A stretch of 64,000 nt of DNA from Carnobacterium gallinarum DSM 4847 (GTDB lineage Bacteria > Bacillota > Bacilli > Lactobacillales > Carnobacteriaceae). The notes under the pieces are model-generated. The model made no database searches and was not told where the DNA came from. It saw only the letters and a program-made list of their open reading frames with translations. Position numbers and translations under genes: made by a program. The DNA lies in NCBI RefSeq assembly GCF_000744375.1, contig NZ_JQLU01000005.1, forward strand, positions 1,054,001 to 1,118,000, in the 5' to 3' direction. The number at the start of each line of letters is the position of its first letter. Position 1 is the first letter of the stretch. Positions 6,617-15,800 of the stretch are shown one piece after another.

Positions 6617-7141
6617 TTAGCCTTTTTCCTTCACTTCTCGCAATAATTCTTCATACCACTTCAAGTTCACCAAATGGTGCGCTAAAGAATTTTCCAACAT
6701 TTTAGCAAAACTAGGCAAGACCGTTCCCCGATGTTCCAACGTTTTTTCCAAATTAGTAATTTTTTCTTGCGTTTGCTCCATTTGAATTTGAATTAATTTT
6801 TCAAATTCCTTACTATTATAATGTTCTTCAAATAGCATCGGTGCATAAAAAGATAAATTCACATAGTCTGTTTGAGAACCATATTTGTACATCAACTTCT
6901 GAAATTCCTGATCACCCAACGTAGTAATGATATAATTATGTGTTTCTTTGGACTGCTTTACTTCATCGTCCACTCGTCGAATCAATCCTTTTTCTTCCAT
7001 TTGCTGTAAATTATAGTAAAATGAACCCTTCGTAAAGTTAACCACATACTTATAGTTACGGTCTTTCATCAAAGATAACAACTCATATCCATATGTTCCC
7101 GGATGTTCTTTTAATAAACCTAAAATTAACAATGGAATCAT
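6617..7141 (-). CDS. PadR-family transcriptional regulator
   Basis: A 174-residue PadR regulator: winged helix in residues 1-85 (MIPLLILGLLKEHPGTYGYEL, then KGSFYYNLQQMEEKGLI) and a C-terminal helical dimerisation region typical of the Vir_act_alpha_C type. Its ATG overlaps the stop of the esterase gene (ATGA at 7138-7141), so the two are co-transcribed from the promoter near 8040. Two near-identical palindromes there (8020-8031 and 8045-8062) are the obvious candidate operators, implying autorepression with the esterase. The inducer is unknown. Confidence 0.85.
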   Translation of the reverse strand: MIPLLILGLLKEHPGTYGYELLSLMKDRNYKYVVNFTKGSFYYNLQQMEEKGLIRRVDDEVKQSKETHNYIITTLGDQEFQKLMYKYGSQTDYVNLSFYAPMLFEEHYNSKEFEKLIQIQMEQTQEKITNLEKTLEHRGTVLPSFAKMLENSLAHHLVNLKWYEELLREVKEKG

Positions 7142-7989
7142 GCTTCGGCACTCGCCTGAATCACTTGAAATTTAGCAATAAAATCCTCATAATCTATTTT
7201 TCCTAATGCAAAATCATAGCTAATCATATAGATTTTTTCATTTATTGTACGCTCCCGATTTTCATCAATCTTAGGCGCCCTCTCTTCATTCTCCAAAGGG
7301 ATTAAAATATCCTGCATTTGATCAAATGCCGCAAAGTAACGCAGCCCAAATTTCCGTTGAGAAATCGCATTAATATGGATACCATCTGGATTGGCTGTTA
7401 GATTTTCAGCAGTAACAAAATAACAATTCTCTTCATTTAAAGCAAATCGTCTCAACACTTCATTGATTTCTTTGTACTCAGTACACATTGCTCCAAATCC
7501 ACTCTGACCTAGATAATCTCCAAGCCCACCGATAATAATTGGCAGATTCGGTGCATTTAAATCCTTTCGTAGCTGAGTAAAAATAGTTAGAAGTTTTTGG
7601 TAATATTCTTGATATTTCCCACCAAAACTGTCACTTTCCCCTTGATGCCATAAAATACCAGCTAGTTCACTTGTTTCCATTGCAAATTGAGCTTCACGAA
7701 TAGCATGTCGATACAAAATTCCGTCGATTGCCCATTCATCCATTGAACTTCCACCTTCAGCACAAGGAATTAAGCCAATTTCTTCTTGATGCTGATTCCA
7801 CCATGCCGCTGCAAAAGAGCTTGCTAAACTCACACCTGAGACACTTCGATCATAATTAATTGGTTCATCTGCCATTTGCCATCTACCATTACGCAGCATT
7901 TTGATTTGTTCATTATATATTGGCGGAACATCCTGTACAAATCCACGACCTGCCATATTCGATTGTCCTATCATTAAAAAAGATTTCAT
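7138..7989 (-). CDS. SGNH esterase, sialate O-acetylesterase/SASA-like (CE6-type)
   Basis: A 283-residue carbohydrate-esterase-like hydrolase. The SGNH motifs are in place: block I MIGQSNMAGRG near the N-terminus, the Gly block AEGGSSMDEW, the HQGESD block with the Asn/Gln position, and DGIHINA near residue 220 carrying the Asp-x-x-His pair. There is no signal peptide, so it acts inside the cell, probably removing acetyl groups from an imported sugar or glycoside. A C-terminal tail of about 45 residues follows the fold. ATG 7989 is preferred because TGGAG lies at proper distance; the longer frame would need a GTG inside that site. It is first gene of an operon with the PadR regulator, suggesting a response to a xenobiotic or ester. 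Confidence 0.82.
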   Translation of the reverse strand: MKSFLMIGQSNMAGRGFVQDVPPIYNEQIKMLRNGRWQMADEPINYDRSVSGVSLASSFAAAWWNQHQEEIGLIPCAEGGSSMDEWAIDGILYRHAIREAQFAMETSELAGILWHQGESDSFGGKYQEYYQKLLTIFTQLRKDLNAPNLPIIIGGLGDYLGQSGFGAMCTEYKEINEVLRRFALNEENCYFVTAENLTANPDGIHINAISQRKFGLRYFAAFDQMQDILIPLENEERAPKIDENRERTINEKIYMISYDFALGKIDYEDFIAKFQVIQASAEA

Positions 7990-8019
7990 TATTTTCACTC
8001 CATTCTAAAAACTCACATA

Positions 8020-8062
8020 GTCTAATTAGACCAACAAACCCATTATAGTCTAATTAGACTAT
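8020..8062 (-). promoter_or_regulatory. Twin palindromic operators for the PadR regulator
   Basis: GTCTAATTAGAC (8020-8031) and ATAGTCTAATTAGACTAT (8045-8062) share the same core, with centres 28 bp apart, immediately upstream of the esterase-PadR operon. The perfect symmetry fits binding of a PadR dimer to each site. Confidence 0.7.
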
Positions 8063-8149
8063 TTGTCAATTCATTTTGCACATTCATTTATCAAACTTCT
8101 TTACCAATTTCGGCATACTTTCTTCATATTTTCTGGCTATACTTAACTC

Positions 8150-8297
8150 ATACCAAAACAACAACCAAACTAACTTTTTTCATTTCATTTTTCATTACAA
8201 CTCCTCCAAAGTGTAATGAACGTCATAGTTCTAAAGGATACTTTAGGGTTATGGCAACTCCTTTTTGCCACCTGACTCTCCATCAGGTGGCTTTTTT
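8150..8297 (+). ncRNA. Candidate multicopy small RNA, copy B
   Basis: Same element as copy A: TATACT box at 8138-8143, A/C-rich 5' part, CATTACA/TGTAATG hairpin, middle hairpin (GTCATAG...TTATGGC, with CTAAAG/CTTTAG inside), CTCCTTTTTG and terminator GCCACCTG/CAGGTGGC with six Ts. From about 8090 to the 5' segment it is identical to copy C. It lies before the BNR-protein gene, but that gene has its own promoter at 8346-8374 beyond this terminator. Confidence 0.62.
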
Positions 8298-8345
8298 ATT
8301 CAGTTTGAAGAATAATAAAGATATCTTTAATTTATAGAAATAAGG

Positions 8346-8374
8346 TTGTAGTAGCATTCCCTTCGTACTATACT
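8346..8374 (+). promoter_or_regulatory. Promoter of the BNR-repeat membrane protein
   Basis: TTGTAG, 17-base spacer, TATACT; transcription would start about 35 bases before ATG 8417. Confidence 0.55.
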
Positions 8375-8416
8375 TAACTAAATTCACCTACATTAAACTA
8401 CAGAGGGGCTTAATCA

Positions 8417-10012
8417 ATGAATGCTGAACTTTTTATTATTGAATTGCTATCTGCTAAGAAACAAATTATCCAGCACTATAAAAAAGGATATAAGCAGCTA
8501 TTATTACTGCTCAGCTTTACTTTTTTAATTACAACAATTTTCTTTTTTGGTATTGCAACACTGACTTTTCGTCATTTTCAATTCTTAAATGGTAGAGTCA
8601 GTTATTTTTATCGACTTAATAATCTTTATCATTTTTCTATTTTTATTGGTGCCTTTATTAGCTTAATCTGTATCATTCTCTTTCTAACTATTTTAATAAA
8701 ATCTTTTTTGATTTCAACGAACTTTACAAATTGGCTGGATAAGCATGTCATTAAAATTATGGATTTAACACCACTATGGCAAGATACTGATTATTATTAT
8801 GTATCTTCTGCTAAATCAAGTAAAAAGCAAAAAAATATTCCCATTAAAAAAAAATCTTGCCATCTTTTAACAATGACTCTTGATGGGAAAAAAATCATGA
8901 TTGGACAAACACCATTTATAGTCGGAACTTTTTTAACTAGGATTTTCATCTTAGACAATGATCCTATTCCTCTACCTAATGATACTAAAAAAAGAGGAAG
9001 TTGGACTAAAAACAGCCTAATTTTAACCAGTATTTGCCTTTGTATAGGAATAATAAGCGCTTATTATTATGGGACTCATACAATCACGATTAATGAATGG
9101 GATAATGCAACTAAAACCCAAGGGCAAACTCCTAATAAATTCAATCCAAATGAAATGAATACCACTAAACCCAACACCACTGAATCTGGTGACTTAACCG
9201 TTCAAATAGTTCAAGCTCCCATAAATAAAATCAGCGCTGTAAATAATTTATATTTTGACAAAAAAACAAATGAACTGTATATGACAACTGACTCTGGTAC
9301 AAATTGGCAGTTCATTCCGATTAAAGCAGGCTGGCTACGAGGTGGTGATTACACACTAACAACTGGCGAAGTTTCTCTTGGTTATTGGATGGATAAAACT
9401 TATGAAGTCTCGCGCAATTTTTCATGGTTCCTATATTCACCTGATAATAAGGCTGTTTACCTGCTATCTTCAACTGACAATGGAAAAAATTGGCAGAAAA
9501 GTAGTATTGATGACAATCTTGGGAAAATTCGCTATCGAAAAGCGCTATTTTTTGCTAACGGTGCTGGTGTCGCTATTTTTTCTACTCCTGGTCCTGATGG
9601 CATGTCTTCTGAAAATATTACATTCTATACTACTGCCAATTACGGGGAAATTTGGAGCAAAAGCAACAGTACATCAATTAGCCAGCCGATTCAAAACGCT
9701 AGCTTTCTATCCCAATCTTTAGGATTTATAGCAACTCGAACAACTCTTTACTATACAAATAATTATGGACGAACGTTCAGCCAATCCTTGATTAACGTAC
9801 CTGATGACTACTCAACAGAAGGGTTAGATATTTTCCAATCCCCTTACGAAGTAACAGCAACCAGCACCAGCACTCTTGAAGCTAAATTCAACTTAGTGAA
9901 AACCAAAAATATTGATATAGGAAAGATGTTTGCGTGTCTCTTTAGATCTGTTGATGGCGGCGAAACTTGGACATTTGTACAACCTATATCTCAAATTGAA
10001 CATACAAATTAA
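8417..10012 (+). CDS. Membrane-anchored protein with BNR/Asp-box repeats
   Basis: A 531-residue protein. Membrane segments lie at about residues 28-50, 73-97 and 196-215, with a basic cytosolic loop between the second and third. After a Thr/Asn-rich linker the exported part (about 250-531) carries at least five Asp-box-like repeats: DSGTNW, STDNGKNW, TTANYGEIW, TNNYGRTF and SVDGGETW, spaced 40-65 residues apart, the pattern of a beta-propeller as in sialidases and photosystem-assembly-like proteins. No sialidase catalytic Arg triad or Glu/Tyr pair was recognised, so an enzymatic role is not supported; surface sensing or binding is more likely. Monocistronic, with promoter at 8346 and terminator at 10020. 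Confidence 0.75.
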   Translation: MNAELFIIELLSAKKQIIQHYKKGYKQLLLLLSFTFLITTIFFFGIATLTFRHFQFLNGRVSYFYRLNNLYHFSIFIGAFISLICIILFLTILIKSFLISTNFTNWLDKHVIKIMDLTPLWQDTDYYYVSSAKSSKKQKNIPIKKKSCHLLTMTLDGKKIMIGQTPFIVGTFLTRIFILDNDPIPLPNDTKKRGSWTKNSLILTSICLCIGIISAYYYGTHTITINEWDNATKTQGQTPNKFNPNEMNTTKPNTTESGDLTVQIVQAPINKISAVNNLYFDKKTNELYMTTDSGTNWQFIPIKAGWLRGGDYTLTTGEVSLGYWMDKTYEVSRNFSWFLYSPDNKAVYLLSSTDNGKNWQKSSIDDNLGKIRYRKALFFANGAGVAIFSTPGPDGMSSENITFYTTANYGEIWSKSNSTSISQPIQNASFLSQSLGFIATRTTLYYTNNYGRTFSQSLINVPDDYSTEGLDIFQSPYEVTATSTSTLEAKFNLVKTKNIDIGKMFACLFRSVDGGETWTFVQPISQIEHTN

Positions 10013-10019
10013 TACCAAA

Positions 10020-10057
10020 CCTTCTAAATTATCCTTCATAATTTAGAAGGTTTTTTT
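10020..10057 (+). terminator. Terminator of the BNR-protein gene
   Basis: CCTTCTAAATTAT pairs with ATAATTTAGAAGG, followed by seven Ts. Confidence 0.9.
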
Positions 10058-10118
10058 CGAGTATGTATTTTCTTCTTTTTTATGATAAGATAAGAACACG
10101 CTACGAGGAGGAATATAC

Positions 10119-10172
10119 ATGGTTCGTCGTTTGAAAAAAATAAAAAATGTTGCTACGGGATTACGCTTCTAA
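10119..10172 (+). CDS. 17-residue leader peptide before the CatB-type gene
   Basis: A strong GAGGAGG ribosome site seven bases upstream of ATG 10119 drives a short frame, MVRRLKKIKNVATGLRF. Its last codons and stop (TAA 10170-10172) lie inside the 5' arm of a perfect 10-bp hairpin whose 3' arm abuts the ribosome site of the acetyltransferase gene. This is the geometry of antibiotic-inducible translational attenuation in Gram-positive cat and erm genes. The Ala-Thr pair at residues 12-13 fits the known preference of chloramphenicol for stalling when Ala, Ser or Thr is the penultimate residue; a ribosome stalled there would reach about base 10171 and melt the stem. The peptide also has an Arg-Leu-Lys motif of the kind involved in macrolide arrest. 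Function inferred. Confidence 0.65.
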   Translation: MVRRLKKIKNVATGLRF

Positions 10173-10199
10173 GCCCAAAATACACTAAACTTAGAAGCG
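10164..10199 (+). promoter_or_regulatory. Attenuator hairpin before the CatB-type gene
   Basis: CGCTTCTAAG (10164-10173) and CTTAGAAGCG (10190-10199) form a perfect 10-bp stem with a 16-base loop. The ribosome site AGGA (10200-10203) touches the 3' arm. No T-run follows, so control would be at translation rather than termination. Confidence 0.65.
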
Positions 10200-10213
10200 A
10201 GGACATTTATTTT

Positions 10214-10864
10214 ATGAAGCATTTTAACAATTGGTCTGAAACCAAATATTTGAAAGACATCGTCACTAATCCACTTATTGAAGTTGGAGAATTCTCTTAT
10301 TACTCTGGCTATTACGATAATCAAGATTTTGAAGACGGCTGTGTTCGTTATCTATGGGGCGACAAAAAAACCAAAGATTTATTTAATCCAATAAAAGATT
10401 TTAGCTGGGAAATGGATAAACTGATTATTGGTAATTATGTCTGCATTGCCAGTGGGGCAACGATATTAATGGGTGGCAATCACAATCATCACCCTGATTG
10501 GATTACGGTCTATCCTTTCGCAAATCATATTCAACAGTCCTATCTACCAAAGGGCAACACCGTTATTAAAAGTGATGCATGGATCGGAATGAATGCTATG
10601 ATTATGCCTGGAATCACAATTGGTGAAGGGGCAATTATTGCTGCTGGATCGGTTGTGACAAAAAACGTTCCACCCTATACAATAGTAGGAGGAAATCCAG
10701 CGACTTCCATCAAAAAAAGATTTTCTAAAAAAGAAATTGAGTTATTATTAGAAATACGTTGGTTTGATTGGACCCTTCAGCAAATTACACAAGCTGAATC
10801 TATCTTAATGAGTGGCTCAATTGCAAAACTATATAACTACTATCAAGAAAATATAAACGGCTAA
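10214..10864 (+). CDS. Xenobiotic acetyltransferase, CatB type (hexapeptide repeat)
   Basis: A 216-residue left-handed beta-helix acetyltransferase. It shares with CatB and Vat enzymes the early motif VGEFSYYSGYY, the GNYVCIASGATILMGGNHNHH stretch with the catalytic His, the block DAWIGMNAMIMPGITIGEGA, GSVVTK and VVGGNPA-like IVGGNPATSIKKRFS, and the C-terminal WFDW. The family transfers acetyl from acetyl-CoA to chloramphenicol or streptogramin A. The early YYSGYY and the tail resemble CatB more than Vat. Weak AGGA site, ATG 10214. The leader peptide and hairpin in front suggest antibiotic-inducible expression. The real substrate cannot be fixed from sequence alone. Confidence 0.8.
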   Translation: MKHFNNWSETKYLKDIVTNPLIEVGEFSYYSGYYDNQDFEDGCVRYLWGDKKTKDLFNPIKDFSWEMDKLIIGNYVCIASGATILMGGNHNHHPDWITVYPFANHIQQSYLPKGNTVIKSDAWIGMNAMIMPGITIGEGAIIAAGSVVTKNVPPYTIVGGNPATSIKKRFSKKEIELLLEIRWFDWTLQQITQAESILMSGSIAKLYNYYQENING

Positions 10865-10871
10865 AAAAATA

Positions 10872-10917
10872 AAACGATGCTAGAATATTCAGATAATCTG
10901 ACATTCTAGCATCGTTT
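10872..10917. terminator. Bidirectional terminator between the acetyltransferase and lipoprotein genes
   Basis: AAACGATGCTAGAAT pairs with ATTCTAGCATCGTTT over 15 bp between two convergent genes. Confidence 0.9.
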
Positions 10918-10924
10918 ATTTATA

Positions 10925-11440
10925 TTACAAGGCTGTTCCTGACGAATCGGTCAATGTCACTTGACCCGCTGGTGTTACGCGATAAAATCCAACAGTCCCA
11001 GATCCACCTTGATTTTTAATTGATTGACTTGTGATCGAGAATAAATAATCACTCTCAACCATTTGAGAAAATTTAATGATAAACTCGTTTTCATCTTTAT
11101 ACGTAGGCTCAGCTTCTCTTATTCTTACAATAGCTTCGTCTTGATTAGTAATTGTTCCACTCGCCTCACTGCTTGATGAAGATGAAGGCGCTACACTACT
11201 TGCTACACTGCTTGATGAAGATGAAGACGCTACACTACTTGAATCTTGACTAACTTCAGATGATTGCACGCTAGCTTCAGAATTTTTACTAGATGATTCA
11301 TTACTACTATTGCTAGAAGAAACTGAAGATGAACTCGATGAATTATTGCTATTGCTTGTATCAGAATTGCTAGCTCCATTTGAACAACCCACTAAAAGTC
11401 CTGCCGATGCTAAAATAACTAAAAATGTCCATTTTTTCAT
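10925..11440 (-). CDS. Small lipoprotein with Ser-rich linker
   Basis: A 171-residue lipoprotein: signal peptide with lipobox LLVGC (Cys at about 19), then roughly 75 residues of Ser/Asn/Glu low-complexity linker, then a compact C-terminal domain (about 97-171, from TITNQDEAIVRIREAEP) resembling small secreted domains of the DUF4767/PepSY-like size class; I do not recognise the exact family. It sits outside the membrane, tethered by lipid, with the linker spanning the wall. The ribosome site GGAGGAG is fully complementary to the loop ACTCCTCC of the neighbouring small-RNA element (copy C at 11603). Confidence 0.78.
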   Translation of the reverse strand: MKKWTFLVILASAGLLVGCSNGASNSDTSNSNNSSSSSSVSSSNSSNESSSKNSEASVQSSEVSQDSSSVASSSSSSSVASSVAPSSSSSSEASGTITNQDEAIVRIREAEPTYKDENEFIIKFSQMVESDYLFSITSQSIKNQGGSGTVGFYRVTPAGQVTLTDSSGTAL

Positions 11441-11602
11441 TAATTACTCCTCCTTTTTATAAGCTAATTATACCCCTCATTCATGTAGCTAAACAAGGCT
11501 CTAATACAATATTTAAAGAAACTTAAAAAATTCCATCATTTTATCAAACTTCTTTACCAATTTCGGCATACTTTCTTCATATTTTCTGGCTATACTTAAC
11601 TC

Positions 11603-11751
11603 ATACCAAAACAACAACCAAACTAACTTTTTTTATTTCATTTTCTTCATTACAACTCCTCCAAAGTTTAATGAAGGTCATAATTTTAAAGGATACTTTA
11701 GAACTATGGCAACTCCTTTTACCACCTGACTCTCCATCAGGTGGTTTTTTT
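11603..11751 (+). ncRNA. Candidate multicopy small RNA, copy C
   Basis: Promoter side identical to copy B (TATACT at 11591-11596). The first hairpin is weakened by one change (CATTACA against TTTAATG), the middle hairpin is kept (GTCATAA...CTATGGC with TAAAG/CTTTA) and the terminator is ACCACCTG/CAGGTGGT, where both outer bases changed together compared with copy B, a compensatory pair. Seven Ts follow. Confidence 0.6.
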
Positions 11752-11778
11752 GATTTTAATTAAAATTATCATGTACTC

Positions 11779-12684
11779 TTACTTCATAATCTTCCGTAAA
11801 ATCAATGACAAAGTAAACCATAAAACGACACTAATCACAATCGTAATCAACCATCCCATGACATTGTGCTCTAACGGCAAAGGCATATTCATTCCAAAAA
11901 ATCCGGTAATAATAGTTGGAACTGTCAGTAAAATAGATAACACCGTCAATATTTTCATGGTATCATTCAAGTTATTATTTAACACATTGTTATACGTCCC
12001 TGAAATCTGCTGCAGAATTTGAGAAGTTAATTGAGTCATTTCTACTAATTGTTTCGCTTCAATTGAAGCATCTTCAAGTTGTTCTTTTTCTGAGTCGTCT
12101 AGCTTCTTGTAAATCGCATGGGTTCTCACTTGCTCTAACAGCACGACATTTTGCTTAGATGCTGAAACTAAATAAACAATCCCGATCTCTAAATCCGATA
12201 GTTCTAGCAAATTTTGCTTAGTTGTTTTTTCTTTTAATTTATCATTAATTTTCTTGCGATCCTTATCCATCTCTTCCACTAAGGGAAAATAAGAATCGGA
12301 AATCATAAATAAACTGCTGAATAGAAATTTAAAAGTTGAAATAGTTGGATATTTGCTTAGATATTGCTTCATCATTTTGGCAACATAGGCATTTTTGTCA
12401 TTACTCACAGTTATCAAGACATGATCCTTCACTAAAAAAGTCATTGGAATAGTTTCATAGTGATTCTCAATTTTTTCTTGATTTGGAACATTATAAATCA
12501 GCACAAATGTATTAGACGACTCATCATAATCAATATGGGCTCTTTCATTTTTATCTAAAGAATATGCTAAAACTTCACTATCAATACCATATCCTTCATA
12601 TAGTTTAGATAATTCTTCGCTATTTGTCGTATTGATATCAATCCATTCACACTTATTTTCATTAAAAGTTGTTTTATTAATCAT
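11779..12684 (-). CDS. CorA-family divalent cation transporter
   Basis: A 301-residue CorA protein: large cytosolic N-terminal domain, long helix around 150-240, then two C-terminal membrane segments with the signature GMNMP at the end of the first (GFFGMNMPLP). The channel passes Mg2+ and sometimes Co2+ or Ni2+ as a pentamer. The loop after GMN reads LPLEHN, acidic as usual. ATG 12684 has an AGGAG site at eight bases. Monocistronic; no Mg-sensing leader was recognised. Confidence 0.9.
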   Translation of the reverse strand: MINKTTFNENKCEWIDINTTNSEELSKLYEGYGIDSEVLAYSLDKNERAHIDYDESSNTFVLIYNVPNQEKIENHYETIPMTFLVKDHVLITVSNDKNAYVAKMMKQYLSKYPTISTFKFLFSSLFMISDSYFPLVEEMDKDRKKINDKLKEKTTKQNLLELSDLEIGIVYLVSASKQNVVLLEQVRTHAIYKKLDDSEKEQLEDASIEAKQLVEMTQLTSQILQQISGTYNNVLNNNLNDTMKILTVLSILLTVPTIITGFFGMNMPLPLEHNVMGWLITIVISVVLWFTLSLILRKIMK

Positions 12685-12823
12685 CCGCTCAGCTCCTGTT
12701 ATTTATGAATTTTTTAGGCAAATAAAAAAACGATTTATGCTACAATTTTATCTACTATTAAGTAACCGCCAGTTTTATTGTATTCTTTAATCTATCATAA
12801 TTCAACAAAAGACCAAGCACATC

Positions 12824-12849
12824 AAAAAACCGGAGACATCTGCCTCCGG
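12824..12849 (-). terminator. Terminator of the large surface protein
   Basis: CCGGAG/CTCCGG stem; on the minus strand followed by TTTTTTG. Confidence 0.85.
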
Positions 12850-12856
12850 CTAAAAT

Positions 12857-15800
12857 TTATTTTTCTATTGGGAATCTCTTTCTTTTCCCAAACCAAGCAA
12901 ACGATAAAAGAACACTTATTACGCCAACTAACCCTACATAATAGTTAACTTGTTCCCCCGTTTTAGGAAACTCCTCTTTTTCGTCAAATTTACTATTATC
13001 TGGTTTAGTTATATTTTCTTTTAGTATTTCTGTTTTTGGAATCTCTACTTTCGGTGTTTCTACTTCTGGTTTCTCACCAGGATCAGGAGTACTCGGATCT
13101 GGATCCACTGGTCGAATCTCTCTTTCAATGACCGTAATTGTGGCTACACTTGTTAACTGCTTACTATTTACTTGCAGAATTCGTGAAAATAATAATTTAG
13201 AATTAGCAATTATTTCAACTGTATAAGCTACTTTGTGTTCCCCTTTTTCTTGTGTATCTACCGTACCTTCAATAATCACTTGGTCAAAAGGAATTATCTG
13301 ACCATCTCGGTCAGTTGCGGAGATAAAGTTATCCTTCGAGACCCATTTATCTCCAACAAATAATGTTGAATCTTTAACCACAACCGTTGATAAATCAGCC
13401 TTTACAGTGATTTTCGCAATCTGTGTTTGACTTCCATAACTATACGTCACATCATATATTCCAGCGGTAGTCGTGTCCACTGTTCCCAAAACTGTCACGT
13501 CAGCTACTGGAATGGATTTCCCATCCTTATCTGTGGCAGAAAGGAAATTATCCCCCGATTTCCATGAGTCTCCGACATAAATTGTTGAATCTTTCACTGC
13601 CAGCGTTTCTTGATTATCGACTACATGCACGATGGCTTTGGCTTCTTTACTTTGATTTTTGTACGTAATCTCATAATCGCCAACTTTAGATGTATTCACA
13701 TTGCCTGAAACAACTAGTTGATCAAAGTTAACCATGTTTCCGTCTTTATCTGTCGCACTAACGAAATTATCTACGGCATTCCACGTAGTTCCGACATAGA
13801 TTGTCGAATCTTTCGCTTCCACACTTGTTTGGTCAACAAGAGGCGTTAGCGGCACTTCGATTAGGTTGTTGCCTTTTGCTAACTTAATTACTTTTCCTGC
13901 AAGATATTCAGCATCAACTGAGTAATCTGCTGGCACTTTTGTCACGCGCAACGTATACTCACCCGTTAAAATCGAGTCAAAATTGTAGCTACCTGTGCTG
14001 TCCGTTACAAATTCATTTTTAGTATTAATGACATTATCTATCAATTCAAAATGAACACCAGAAACATTGATTGCTTTATCATTTTCTTGATACGTACGGA
14101 ATTTCGCTTGTGCCATATAGACAATCCCTTCCGCATCTCCTTCAGAAAATTTCAAAACGGTTGCGGATGTTGTAGCTAATTTGCGACTACTTTCCATCTG
14201 ATCTAATGATTCTGAACTAATTGTTGTTTCTGTATAGATTTGTCCCGCATTCGCTGATAGTGTATTATAAGCAATTTTTACATTTTTAGTTAATGTGTAA
14301 TCTTTAAAATTAATTTTTATTCCTGTTGATGTTTTTTCAACAGTGTACGCTTCTCTGGGTACACCTTCAATCATGATAGAATTTAAATCCACTTGTGCAT
14401 TAGTTGTTCCTTTTAATACAATTTCAAATGTAGGATTTTTAACTTTATATGTTTGATCGTCAATATTTTTTGTTGTTATGCTGTTCTGCGTAATATTTTT
14501 AATGGTTTGATTATCACTTTGTCCAACAGTTAAGATATCCAAACCCTCACTAGTAACCGTAGCTGATATTGATAATATTTGATTGCTATATAGTGGTTCT
14601 GCTGCCGTTCCTGTTATATATACGGGTGTACTACTATCAATCCAACCATTGGCACGTTTATATTCAATAATATAACGTTTGGATGTTTTACCAAAATCAA
14701 ATTTATAGCTATTTTTCGCTTCATCAATCGTTATATTAGGATAATCTTTACTACCTGGATTAATCGGGTTTGAAAAATAAACACCACCACGATTCCAATA
14801 TTGCGGATAAACATTTTCCACCATATCGTTGGAAATATCATAAATAGTAAACGCCACTTCTGCATTTGTCGGAACTTTTGTATTCACAATTAATGAATCA
14901 AAACTATCATTTCGAGCATTTACTAAAAATTGATTTTTACTTCCTTGAAATGTTCGCTCTGATCCTTGTTTACTACCTGTCCGAACTGAAGTATCTACTG
15001 TATCCTGACCATCTGCGCTCATCGTCACAGGTATGGTATCAATTGGAATAAAAACATCTTTGCCTAAACTATCTGGCACATAATTAAACCCTAGCGGAAT
15101 ATTGATTTTAAATTTAATTGGCGTTGTAAATTTGATGATTGAACCATCCGATGTTTCTGTTATAGTATAATCTTTGTCTATTTGATAATAAACAACACTT
15201 TTAGCAGGTCGTAATGACAGATATTTTGGATGTTTTACTTTAACTTCCAAATTCTCAATCGGATTAGTCGAACTTCCATCAACATGAATAGTCGTACGTC
15301 CCGTATATGCTCCATTTTGATCATAGTTTCCCCAAGCAGTTTCTACATTATTAGGATTTATAATCGAAATTGGTTCAACATATTGATCCGCAAGCAAAAC
15401 AAACTCTTTATCTGGTCCAATAACTGGTGTCGATAAAGCTAGAGTTACATCTTTTTTCGCAAAAGGTATTTTTAATCCGTTTACACTAATACGTAACACG
15501 CTATCCTTCGTTGCGGTTAAAACTAATTTAGTTCCTTCATGACTAATATCAAAATAGTCTGTAATTGGCACACTACTAGATTCATTCCAAGCAGAAAATG
15601 TATAATCTTCTATCTCTTGACCATTCTGACTTTCAATGATAATTTTTTGTCCAATCGTTGTTTTTGCTGGATTGCCATAAATACCTACAGAATAGTCTCG
15701 ATTACTTTGAAATCCTCCATTATAGAAAGAATTGGTAAATCTTTCCATAAGCACTTTTTGATTCAAACTCGTCTTGGCGCTAAATTCAAGGCCACCGTAT

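Noticed and set aside
8161..8216. GGAGGAG followed by ATG on the minus strand inside the small-RNA elements, looking like a short peptide gene
   Set aside because: The frame gives 15, 3, 5 and 0 codons in copies B, A, C and D respectively, while the hairpins and plus-strand terminators are conserved, so RNA on the plus strand is the better reading.
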